Of a DNA stretch of 64,000 nt, positions 50,678 through 58,683 are shown piece after piece. The position numbers and the translations under genes were made by a program. Origin of the DNA: an uncultured Pseudomonas sp. (GTDB taxonomy: Bacteria; Pseudomonadota; Gammaproteobacteria; Pseudomonadales; Pseudomonadaceae); the NCBI RefSeq assembly GCF_946885955.1, contig NZ_CAMPHI010000015.1, forward strand, positions 40,996 through 104,995. Direction: 5' to 3'. The notes under the pieces are model-generated. The model was not told where the DNA came from. It was given only the letters and a program-made list of their open reading frames with translations, and did not search any database. The first letter of the stretch is position 1, and each line of letters opens with the position of its first letter.

Positions 50678-51520
50678 ATGGCTGTAATTGGACGTATGAA
50701 TAGTTTGCAAGTCGTTAAACACACCGACTTCGGCTTGTACCTGGATGGCGGCGCAGATGGCGAAATACTTTTGCCCAAGCGCTACATTCCCAAGGACACG
50801 CCGAGCGAGGTAGAAGACTGGCTGAACGTATTCATCTACCTCGACAGCGACGACAAGCTGATCGCCACCACGGAAAAACCCAAAGTTCAGGTCGGCGAAT
50901 TCGCCAGCCTGAAAGTCGTGGATATCAATCGCGTTGGCCTGTTTCTCGACTGGGGTTTGCCGAAAGACCTGCTCTTGCCGCACTCCGAAGAGAAACGTCC
51001 GCTGCAGGTCGGCGACTATTGCGTGGTGCACGTGTTTCTCGATAAGCGCAGCAAGCGTATCACCGCCACCGCGCGTCTGGATCGCTACCTCGATAACGTG
51101 CCCGCCACCTACAAGGCCGGCCAGGAAGTCGACCTGCTGGTGGCCGAAGCCACCGACCTGGGGTTCAAGGCGATCATCAACGGCAAGCACTGGGGCCTGA
51201 TCCACAAGAACGAACTGTTCAAGTTTCTACGCAGCGGCATGCAGGAGAAGGGTTTTATCAAAGAGCTGCGCGCCGACGGCAAGATCAGTCTCAGTTTGCA
51301 GGCGGTCGGCCAGGAAGCCGCGAGCAGTCTGGGCGAGCAAATTCTCGTCAAGCTCCGCGAGCACGACGGCACGCTGCCGCTCAACGACAAGAGTTCGCCG
51401 GAAGCGATCAGCGCGCTGTTCCGCGTCAGCAAGGGCAACTTCAAAAAGGCCATTGGCGGCCTGTACAAACAGGGTCGAATCCTGATCCACGAAGACCATA
51501 TCGAACTGGTCGACCGCTAA
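50678..51520 (+). CDS. cvfB: CvfB-type S1 RNA-binding protein
   Basis: 280 residues. Three S1-like OB domains: NSLQVVKHTDFGLYLDGGADGEILLPKRYIP, FASLKVVDINRVGLFLDWGLPKDLLLPHSEE and VDLLVAEATDLGFKAIINGKHWGLIHKNELF, then a C-terminal winged helix (SPEAISALFRVSKGNFKKAIGGLYKQGRILIHEDHIELVD). This is the CvfB/YitL arrangement (RNA-binding, linked to virulence expression in S. aureus). Start ATG 50678; an in-frame GTG at 50669 would add three residues. Cytoplasmic. Confidence 0.9.
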   Translation: MAVIGRMNSLQVVKHTDFGLYLDGGADGEILLPKRYIPKDTPSEVEDWLNVFIYLDSDDKLIATTEKPKVQVGEFASLKVVDINRVGLFLDWGLPKDLLLPHSEEKRPLQVGDYCVVHVFLDKRSKRITATARLDRYLDNVPATYKAGQEVDLLVAEATDLGFKAIINGKHWGLIHKNELFKFLRSGMQEKGFIKELRADGKISLSLQAVGQEAASSLGEQILVKLREHDGTLPLNDKSSPEAISALFRVSKGNFKKAIGGLYKQGRILIHEDHIELVDR

Positions 51521-51596
51521 ACGCGAATTTCCTTCGTCAGGCCGATAAAACCTGCTTGAGCCCGGCCCGGCGACGTTGAATAATACGCCGCATTGT

Positions 51597-51672
51597 GCCG
51601 GTGTAGCTCAGTCGGTAGAGCAGCGCACTCGTAACGCGAAGGTCGTAGGTTCGATTCCTATCTCCGGCACCA
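51597..51672 (+). tRNA. tRNA-Thr (CGT anticodon)
   Basis: 76 bases with encoded CCA. GCCGGTG pairs with CTCCGGC except U6-U67; anticodon loop CTCGTAA shows CGT; stem has A31-C39 and G27-A43 mispairs. D-arm AGCTCAGTCGGTAGAGC and T-arm GTAGGTTCGATTCCTAT are canonical. Matches the E. coli thrW-type anticodon arm layout. A strong terminator follows at 51680. Confidence 0.92.
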
Positions 51673-51679
51673 GTAAAAC

Positions 51680-51707
51680 AAAGGCCAGCAGCGATGCTGG
51701 CCTTTTT
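51680..51707 (+). terminator. Rho-independent terminator of tRNA-Thr
   Basis: AAAGGCCAGCA (51680-51690) and TGCTGGCCTTT (51695-51705) form an 11-bp stem with GCGA loop and a T-run tail, 8 bases after the tRNA 3' end. Confidence 0.9.
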
Positions 51708-51903
51708 CGTCTGCGCCGAGATTGCCCTGCACGTGCTGCTTGCCAGCACCGAGGCACCGTCTTGGGCGCATCAGCTCGATCAGCTTTGACCCTGGCGTCG
51801 AGAGGCGCTCGTGCACCCAGCGTGCCGCAGATAGCTGGTTTTTCACGGCCCGTTAAAGCCATGCACGGCCTTATGGCAAACTGCGCGGCATCAGGAGATA
51901 CCG

Positions 51904-52506
51904 ATGTCACGCCGCCAATGCCCTCGCTGTTGCCGTCCGCTCGAGCGCTGTTTGTGCGCCCTTGTGCCGCAACTGCACAGCCGTACCCGGCTGCTGATCC
52001 TGCAACACCCCAGCGAGGTCAAGCATGCGCTGAATACCGCGCGTCTGGCTGCGCTGGGCCTGCGCAATGGCGAACTCAGGGTCGGCGAAGTGTTCGAGGA
52101 CTTGCCCGCGTTGCTGACGCAACCGGGGTACCAGGCCTGCCTGCTGTTTCCGGGGGAGGACGCGCTGCCGGTGGCGGCTTATGCCGAGCAGGTGGGCGAA
52201 CAGCCTCTGCTATTGGTGGTGCCCGATGGCACCTGGCGCAAGGCGCGCAAATTGCTGCACTGCAATCCGTTGCTGGCGGCCTTGCCGCGGGTCACGCTCG
52301 AGGCCGGCCTGCAGTCGCGTTATCGGCTGCGCAAGGCGCCGATGCCTGGCGCGTTATCGACCATCGAAGCGGTCACCCATGCGCTGAATATTCTCGAAGC
52401 GCCGCAACGTTTCGATGCTCTGTTGCAACCTTTCGAAGCGTTGATCGAAGGGCAGATCGCTGCAATGGGCGAGCAGACCTATCAGCGCAATCATCTGGCC
52501 AGCTAA
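51904..52506 (+). CDS. tapT: DTW-domain tRNA-uridine aminocarboxypropyltransferase (TapT/YfiP-like)
   Basis: 200 residues. N-terminal Cys cluster CPRCCRPLERCLCALVP, a likely zinc site, then LILQHPSEVKHALNTARLA (SAM-binding, HPxExxxxxNT-type), and PDGTWRKARKL (the DxTW motif that names the family). By family knowledge it makes 3-(3-amino-3-carboxypropyl)uridine (acp3U) at position 47 of tRNAs in E. coli. It follows the tRNA-Thr gene, which may be a coincidence. Length is normal (E. coli YfiP 232). Confidence 0.88.
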   Translation: MSRRQCPRCCRPLERCLCALVPQLHSRTRLLILQHPSEVKHALNTARLAALGLRNGELRVGEVFEDLPALLTQPGYQACLLFPGEDALPVAAYAEQVGEQPLLLVVPDGTWRKARKLLHCNPLLAALPRVTLEAGLQSRYRLRKAPMPGALSTIEAVTHALNILEAPQRFDALLQPFEALIEGQIAAMGEQTYQRNHLAS

Positions 52507-52699
52507 ATCGGCATCGCCAGACGGTTAGCCCAAAGTGTGATAACCCTTTCTGAATTATGAAAAAAATAGTCTTAATTATTAGTTAAACCAAGTGCGTGAT
52601 CCACCTGCCTAATCCTGTTGCATTGCCTCGGCAGCACTACAGGTCGGGCCGGATTCGCCTGTCGTGCCGCTCTGTTGCTTATCTAAGGAGAGAGAACGC

Positions 52700-54856
52700 A
52701 TGAGCAGTTCCATTGGTGTGGTAACCCAGGTTGTTGGTGAAGTCTCGGCTGTCGGTAGCGACGGCTCCAGACGCCTATTGGTCGAAGGCGATCGGGTGTT
52801 TCTCGGCGAGCAGTTGATTTGCGCCAATGATGGCGCAGTGGCGATCGACCTCGATCATGGCGGTGTTTTGACCATGGGTCGCGCCAGTAGCCTGGTCCTT
52901 AGCTCGGAGTGGCTCGCGGGCGAGGTGGCGGAGTCACCGCCGCCCGAACCCAGTGCCGAACAATTGCAGGAGGTGGCGGCGCTGCAACGTGCTATCGCCG
53001 CCAGTGAGGACCCCACTATGACCACAGAGGCGCCGGCGGCCGGACCGCAGGCTGGTGGTGGAGGCGCTGGCGGTGGCGGCGGCGGTCATTCGTTCGTGCT
53101 GCTGAGCGAGACGGGTGGCCAGCTGCAACCGGACATCGGTTTCGATACCGGGCCGCTGACTTTCGCCAGCCTGGCTCCTCTTGGCTTGGTGGCGCCGGAT
53201 CCAGCAACCTCGGCAGAGGATTCGCTCACGCCAGTAGAGCCGTTGTCACCGCCGGTGCTGGTGGTGGGCAGTAATGCCGACGACCAGGCGGGGTCCGTTG
53301 CGCCTCACCTGGTGGCCAGCCCGCTGGACGTCGATGGCGCCGGTAGCCTGACCGGCAGCTCCGGCAACGATGTGCTGGTCGGTGATGCCGGTGGCGTACA
53401 GAACCTGATCGTTCCCGGCACCAACTACAACATCGCGCTGATCGTGGACGTCTCCGGCAGCATGGCCCGCGATGCCGGTTCGGGGGTGTCGCGCATCCAG
53501 TTGACCAAAGATGCCTTGACCAATCTGGTCAACCAGATCCAGGACCATGACGGCGTGATCAACGTGCAGTTGATCCCGTTCAGCAGCACGGCGGGGACCC
53601 TGACCACCATCCACGGGCTCGACGCCAGCAACGTCGGCATACTGCTGGCCGCGATCGACGCCATTAGCCTGAGCGGGCAGACCAACTACGAGGCGGCTTT
53701 TATCCAGGCCACGCAGTGGTTCAACGAGCAGATCGTTGATACCGGTGCGGACAGTGCGCACAATTTCGAGCAACTGGCGTTCTTCCTCTCCGATGGTCAG
53801 CCCACCATGTACCTGGACGAGTTCGGCAATCCGGTGGACGCTACTGCCAATGTTTCCAATTTCCGCGATGTCGATGAGGCCCTGCAGGCTGCCAACGGCA
53901 TGTTGCATACCGGCATCGGCGGTGAGCCGATTCAGGTGCATGCGATCAGCATCGGCTCGGCGAGTACCTCGGCGGTTTTGGACATGTTCGACAACACCGA
54001 CCCGAGTGGCACCGGCACGGTAACCTTGCCGGATGGCAGCACGGTCACCGCCCCGGTCGGCGATTCGCAGATCGTGCACAGCGCCGAGGAACTGCAGGTG
54101 CTGCTGATCGGCGACTCCACCGATATCATCCCCCTGCCGCTCGGCGCCGATGAACTGAATGGCGCCGCGGGTGACGACATCCTTTTCGGCGACAGCCTGA
54201 ATACCGATCATCTGGCCTGGGACGGAAATCCCGTCGGTAGCCATGACGGCCAGGGCTATCAGGCTCTGCTCGACTTCCTGCAAGCCGGCAATGGTGGGGC
54301 CACGCCGAGCGTGGCGCAGGTGCACGACTACATTGTCGAGCACGCCACTGAACTCAACCTGAGCGGTGATCCGCGCGGTGGCGATGATACGCTCGCCGGC
54401 GGCGCCGGTGACGACCTGCTGTTCGGTCAGGGAGGCGCCGACACCCTGATCGGTGGAATGGGCGATGACCTGATGATCGGTGGTAGCGGTCAGGATACGT
54501 TCGCCTGGAGTGCGGGCGAGCAGGGGGCTGATCGCATTCTCGATTTCACTCCGGGCGGCAGCGAGGGCGATGTGCTGGATCTGCGCGATTTGCTCGGCGG
54601 CGAGACAACCGACAATTTGGCCGATTACCTCAACTTCGCCGTGGTCGATAGCGGCGGGCCGCTCAGCACCCTGATTTCGGTCAGCCCCGGTGGTGCAGGC
54701 CCGGCGACCCAGAGCATCGAACTGGCAGGTATCGACCTGGCCGCGCACTACGGGGTTACCCCCGGCGCAGATGGCACCGTCAGCGGCGGCGTGGATACCG
54801 CGCGGATCATCGATGGCTTGCTCGGTGACAATGCGCTGCGGGTGGACACGGTCTGA
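52700..54856 (+). CDS. Short LapA-like protein: retention module, vWA domain and RTX tail, no repeats
   Basis: 718 residues. N-terminal Lap-type retention module (1-110, IGVVTQVVGEVSAVGSDGSR...) ending in PAAG (112-115), the LapG di-alanine cleavage site, then a Gly-rich linker (119-129). Near 220 there is one RTX motif (SGNDVLVGD), then a vWA domain (242-470) with full MIDAS: DVSGS (250-254), Thr328, LSDG (Asp365). RTX nonapeptides follow at 560-600 (GGDDTLAGGAGDDLLFGQGG...) and a C-terminal secretion signal. This is the end plan of LapA adhesins without the repeat body. AAGGAG is 9 bases before ATG 52700. It should be exported by the adjacent LapEBC system. Confidence 0.85.
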   Translation: MSSSIGVVTQVVGEVSAVGSDGSRRLLVEGDRVFLGEQLICANDGAVAIDLDHGGVLTMGRASSLVLSSEWLAGEVAESPPPEPSAEQLQEVAALQRAIAASEDPTMTTEAPAAGPQAGGGGAGGGGGGHSFVLLSETGGQLQPDIGFDTGPLTFASLAPLGLVAPDPATSAEDSLTPVEPLSPPVLVVGSNADDQAGSVAPHLVASPLDVDGAGSLTGSSGNDVLVGDAGGVQNLIVPGTNYNIALIVDVSGSMARDAGSGVSRIQLTKDALTNLVNQIQDHDGVINVQLIPFSSTAGTLTTIHGLDASNVGILLAAIDAISLSGQTNYEAAFIQATQWFNEQIVDTGADSAHNFEQLAFFLSDGQPTMYLDEFGNPVDATANVSNFRDVDEALQAANGMLHTGIGGEPIQVHAISIGSASTSAVLDMFDNTDPSGTGTVTLPDGSTVTAPVGDSQIVHSAEELQVLLIGDSTDIIPLPLGADELNGAAGDDILFGDSLNTDHLAWDGNPVGSHDGQGYQALLDFLQAGNGGATPSVAQVHDYIVEHATELNLSGDPRGGDDTLAGGAGDDLLFGQGGADTLIGGMGDDLMIGGSGQDTFAWSAGEQGADRILDFTPGGSEGDVLDLRDLLGGETTDNLADYLNFAVVDSGGPLSTLISVSPGGAGPATQSIELAGIDLAAHYGVTPGADGTVSGGVDTARIIDGLLGDNALRVDTV

Positions 54857-54860
54857 AGTG

Positions 54861-54900
54861 GCCAGCGCAATCCGGGATACCCCACCCGGATTGCGTTGGC
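54861..54900. terminator. Long hairpin after the short LapA-like gene
   Basis: GCCAGCGCAATCCGGG (54861-54876) pairs with CCCGGATTGCGTTGGC (54885-54900) with one G-T wobble, 4 bases after the stop codon. The stem centre (CAATCCGGG/CCCGGATTG) is the REP core. It probably acts as transcript end. Confidence 0.75.
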
Positions 54901-54996
54901 ACAGGCTGCGAGGCTGTAGGGCGGCTCTCCGGTAAATCCGATGTTCCTGCACAAGGTCTACGGCATTCGGCAACGGCTTTCCCGATGCGAGATTCT

Positions 54997-55017
54997 CCCG
55001 GATTGCATCCGGGCTAC
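54997..55017. repeat. Single REP-like arm
   Basis: CCCGGATTGCATCCGGGCTA(C), in right-arm orientation, in the gap between the convergent short LapA-like gene and lapC. The hairpin at 54861-54900 may be its distant partner. A second short inverted motif, GGATGA/TCATCC, follows at about 55035-55055. Confidence 0.7.
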
Positions 55018-55134
55018 AAAAGCGCCGTAGGGTGGATGACGCTTTTTTCATCCATCATCGCAGTTAGTGGACGGAATCAAGTGTCAGCTTCGTGCCCCGA
55101 TTCGCCCCATCAAGTCCCAGGCCCTGGGAATACC

Positions 55135-56487
55135 TTAGCGCTCACGCAGCGCTTCGGCGCGGGCTTTAAGTACCGGTTTTAGCAGGTAATCCAATACGCT
55201 TTTCTCCCCGGTGATGATGTCCACGGTAGCGATCATGCCGGGGATGATCAGCAGCGGGTGCGTGTCGCTGCCCAGGTGGCTTTTATCGGTGCGCAGTTGA
55301 ATCAGGTAGAAGCTTTTGCCTTCCTGGTCGGTGATGGTGTCGGCACTGATCAGTTCCAGGTTGGCTTTCAGGCCGCCATAGATGGTGAAATCGTAAGCGC
55401 TGAATTTGACCATGGCCTTCTGTCCCGGGTGGAGAAAGGCCACGTCCTGTGGGCGAACTTTTGCTTCGATCAGCAGGTTGTCCTCCAGTGGGACTATTTC
55501 CAGCATGTCGCTGCCCGGCTGCACGACACCGCCGATGGTGTTGATTTTCAATTGTTTGACGATGCCCTTGACCGGCGAAACCACAGTGGTGCGGCTGACG
55601 CGGTCCTGAATGGCGGAGCTGGTGGCGGTGATTTTCTTGAGCTCGGTACGCAGTTCGTTGAGTTCCCTGAACGCGTCGGAGCGAAACGCCAGTTCAGACT
55701 CCTCGATCTTGCTCTTGATCTCGCTGATCGCGGATTCGGCCCGGGGGATCGCCAGGTTGGTGGCGTTCAATGAGCCGCGCACCTCCACCGCGCTGCGCTG
55801 CAGGCGAAGAATTTCCACCTGGGAAATAGCCCCGGTGGCGACCAGCGGTTGCGACATATTCAATTCCTGTTGCAGTAAACCCAGGCTGGAGCGGTATTGC
55901 TGGGCCTTGGCGCGAAATTCGGCGAGTTCCTGGGTTTTCTGCTGCAACTGCTCGCCGAGGGTGCGTTGTTCACTTTGCAGGCGCTGCTGGCGTGATTGGT
56001 ACAGCGCCAGTTCGTCTTCGGCCAATTGCGGGGCGACGCGGCTGATTTCCTCGGGGATCACCAGCGGGCGGCCTTCGGCTTCGGCACTCAGGCGCTCGAT
56101 ACGGGCGATCAGCGACAGGCGATCGGCTTCGGTTTCGCCCTGGTTGGACAGGAAGCGCGTGTCGTCCAGGCGCATCAGCACATCGTTTTTTTCCACCACC
56201 TGGCCTTCGCGTACGAATATCTCGCTGACGATACCTCCCTCCAGGTTCTGGATGACCTGGATCTTGCTGGATGGAATCGCCTTGCCTTCACCGGTGGTGA
56301 CTTCTTCCAGTACGGCGAACTTGGCCCAGACCAGCGCCGAAATCAGGCAGGCGCTGACCAGCCAGACGGTCACCCGGGCGAACCAGGGCGAGTCCTCGAG
56401 GATGATGCCGTCGACTTCGGGCATGAACTCGGTGTCCTGCCGTTTGCGGCTCAGGCTGGCGAAGTAGGCGCTGACCGAATGGCTCAT
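55135..56487 (-). CDS. lapC: Type I secretion membrane-fusion protein LapC (HlyD family)
   Basis: 450 residues. One N-terminal membrane segment (VTVWLVSACLISALVWAKFAV), followed by biotinyl-lipoyl-like arms (GKAIPSSKIQVIQNLEGGIVSEIFVREGQVV) and a long coiled-coil hairpin (about 120-300), closing with GIVKQLKINTIGGVVQPGSDMLEIVP and DVAFLHPGQKAMVKFSAYDF. This is the HlyD/LapC adaptor linking inner-membrane LapB to outer-membrane LapE. ATG 56487 has AGGAGG 9 bases upstream. Starts 13 bases after the lapB stop. Confidence 0.92.
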   Translation of the reverse strand: MSHSVSAYFASLSRKRQDTEFMPEVDGIILEDSPWFARVTVWLVSACLISALVWAKFAVLEEVTTGEGKAIPSSKIQVIQNLEGGIVSEIFVREGQVVEKNDVLMRLDDTRFLSNQGETEADRLSLIARIERLSAEAEGRPLVIPEEISRVAPQLAEDELALYQSRQQRLQSEQRTLGEQLQQKTQELAEFRAKAQQYRSSLGLLQQELNMSQPLVATGAISQVEILRLQRSAVEVRGSLNATNLAIPRAESAISEIKSKIEESELAFRSDAFRELNELRTELKKITATSSAIQDRVSRTTVVSPVKGIVKQLKINTIGGVVQPGSDMLEIVPLEDNLLIEAKVRPQDVAFLHPGQKAMVKFSAYDFTIYGGLKANLELISADTITDQEGKSFYLIQLRTDKSHLGSDTHPLLIIPGMIATVDIITGEKSVLDYLLKPVLKARAEALRER

Positions 56488-56500
56488 GAGCAATCGCCTC

Positions 56501-58660
56501 CTATACCGCTGCGGGGCCGACCCGGCCTTTGCGCAATGCTTCGATCACCGATGCTTTCGGGCCGTCGGCAACGATGTGGCCGTTGTCCAGCACCACCAGG
56601 CGATCGACCAGACTGAGCATTGATGCGCGGTGGGTGATCAGCAGCATGGTTTTGTCCTGGGCCCAGGTATGCAGACGGTTGCGCAGTATTTCCTCGCTGG
56701 TGTTGTCCATTGCGCTGGTGGGTTCGTCGAGCAGCAGGATAGGTGGGTCGAGGAGCAGGGCGCGGGCCAGCAACACGGCTTGGCGCTGTCCGCCGGACAG
56801 CAGTTGGCCGCGCTCTCCCACCGCGCGATCGAAGCCCTGCGGGTGCTGCCGGGCCAGTTCGCTGACACCAGTCAGCTCGGCCACCTCGAGCATGCGCGCA
56901 TCATTGACGTAGCGTGCGCCTAACGTCAGGTTGTCGCGCAGGCTGCCGGCCAGCAGCGGCAGATCATGGGCGACGTAACCGATCTGATGGCGCAGGTCGG
57001 CAACATCGAGCTGGCGCAGGTCGAGGTTGTCGAGCAGGATCTGCCCCTCGTCCGGTGCGTAGAACGCCATCAACAAACGCGCCAGGGTACTTTTCCCTGA
57101 GCCGCTGCGACCAATGATGCCGACATGTTCGCCCGGGGCCAGGCGCAGGCTGACCTTGCTTAGCGCCGGGGTGCTTTGCCCGGGATAGCTGAAGGTCACC
57201 TGGCGAACATCCAGGCTGCCGTACAGTTGGGTGCGCTCCAGCGGCCGCTGTTTGGCCTGGCGCTCCTGCGGCAGTGCCATCAACGCATCGGTACTGCTCA
57301 TGGTCAGGCGCGCTTGCTGATAGCGGGTGATCAATCCGGCGATCTGTCCAAGCGGCGCCAGCACCCGGCTGCCGAGCATGTAGCAGGCGACCAGAGCACC
57401 GACGCTGAGATCGCCAGCGATGATGCGGTACACGCCGATGACGATCACCGACATGCCGGCCAGTTGCTGCAGGAACAGTGTGCCATTGGTCGCCAGCGAA
57501 GACAGGAAGCGTGCATGGCTGTCCAGGCGAGTGAGGGCACCGTGGGTTTTTTCCCACGAATGCTGGCGCTCGCTTTCCGCGCCGCAGGCTTTGAGCATCT
57601 CCAGGCCGCCCAGGGTTTCGATCAACAGGGCCTGGCGTTGCGAGGCTAAGGCCAGGCTGCGCTGCACGGTATCGTGCAGGCGCGACTGGATGATCAGGGC
57701 GAAAACCACGGTAAGCGGGAACGCCAACAGCGGGATCACGACCAGCCAGCCGCCCAGTAACCAGATGACCATAATCATCAACAGGGCGAACGGCAGGTCG
57801 ATCAGGCTGGTCAGGGTCACCGCGGTGAGAAACTCGCGCAGCCCCTGGAAGTCATGAATGCTTTGTGCGAATCCACCGATGGTCGCTGGTCGCGCTTTCA
57901 TCGACATGCCGGTGATGCGCTCGAACAGGGTGGCAGACAGCACCACATCGGTCTTCTTGCCGGCGGTATCCAGCAAGTGGGCGCGCAGCACGCGCAGCAG
58001 CAACTCGAAGGAGGTGCCGATAAGAAGGCCTATGGCCAGGACCCAGAGCGTGGCAGTAGCCTGGTTTGGCACGACGCGGTCGTAGGTCTGCATGATGAAC
58101 AACGGCACCATCAGGCCCAGGGTGTTGATCAGCAAACTGGCCAGAACGGCATCGGCATACAGCCAGCGCGACAACTTGAGGGTATCGCGAAACCAGGCCT
58201 CGATGCGCGGCACCAGTGGTGTCCGTGCCTCCTCCAACTCATGCCGGGGGCGGGCGAAAAAGGCCTGGCCCGCATATTCGCTTGCCAGTTGTTCGCGGCT
58301 TACCCATTGCTCGCCACCATCCGCCTCGCTGGGGAGGATCAATGCCTTGTGTTTTTCGCCCCACTTGCGCAGCACCGCGCAGCGACCGCCCTTGAGCAGC
58401 AGCAATACCGGCAGGTTCAGCGCGGAGATATCCGCAAGCTCGCGGCGCAATAGACGCCCTTGCAAGCCTCCGCGAGCGGCTGCACGGGGTAGCAACTCGG
58501 CGCTCAGGCATTGTTTGGGCATCGGTAGGCCGGCGCTCAAGCTACCGCGACTGACGGAGCAGCCGTGCAGCTTGCACAGGATCAACAACCCATCCAGTAA
58601 TGGGTCGTCGTGGCTTGCGCGTGGATCGCTGGCTGCGCCAGTCCGTTCCATGGTCGTCAC
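56501..58660 (-). CDS. lapB: Type I secretion ABC transporter LapB
   Basis: 719 residues. The N-terminal C39-peptidase-like domain (about 20-140; LDGLLILCKLHGCSVSRGSLSAGLP) lacks the catalytic Cys, as in LapB/HlyB-type substrate-docking domains. A six-segment membrane domain (about 165-440) is followed by a nucleotide-binding domain: IGRSGSGKSTLARLLM, LLSGGQRQAVLLARALL, ILLLDEPTSAMD. Start is GTG 58660 with GAGGAG 9 bases upstream; ATG 58651 in frame has no such site. Exports LapA-type adhesins with LapC and LapE. Next to lapE (23 bases) and lapC. Confidence 0.93.
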   Translation of the reverse strand: MTTMERTGAASDPRASHDDPLLDGLLILCKLHGCSVSRGSLSAGLPMPKQCLSAELLPRAAARGGLQGRLLRRELADISALNLPVLLLLKGGRCAVLRKWGEKHKALILPSEADGGEQWVSREQLASEYAGQAFFARPRHELEEARTPLVPRIEAWFRDTLKLSRWLYADAVLASLLINTLGLMVPLFIMQTYDRVVPNQATATLWVLAIGLLIGTSFELLLRVLRAHLLDTAGKKTDVVLSATLFERITGMSMKARPATIGGFAQSIHDFQGLREFLTAVTLTSLIDLPFALLMIMVIWLLGGWLVVIPLLAFPLTVVFALIIQSRLHDTVQRSLALASQRQALLIETLGGLEMLKACGAESERQHSWEKTHGALTRLDSHARFLSSLATNGTLFLQQLAGMSVIVIGVYRIIAGDLSVGALVACYMLGSRVLAPLGQIAGLITRYQQARLTMSSTDALMALPQERQAKQRPLERTQLYGSLDVRQVTFSYPGQSTPALSKVSLRLAPGEHVGIIGRSGSGKSTLARLLMAFYAPDEGQILLDNLDLRQLDVADLRHQIGYVAHDLPLLAGSLRDNLTLGARYVNDARMLEVAELTGVSELARQHPQGFDRAVGERGQLLSGGQRQAVLLARALLLDPPILLLDEPTSAMDNTSEEILRNRLHTWAQDKTMLLITHRASMLSLVDRLVVLDNGHIVADGPKASVIEALRKGRVGPAAV

Positions 58661-58683
58661 GTTGTACGACTCCTCAGCCGGTA

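Noticed and set aside
53246..55051. A 601-codon minus-strand frame across the short LapA-like gene
   Set aside because: It is antisense to a gene with clear domains; its translation is low-complexity and matches no family.
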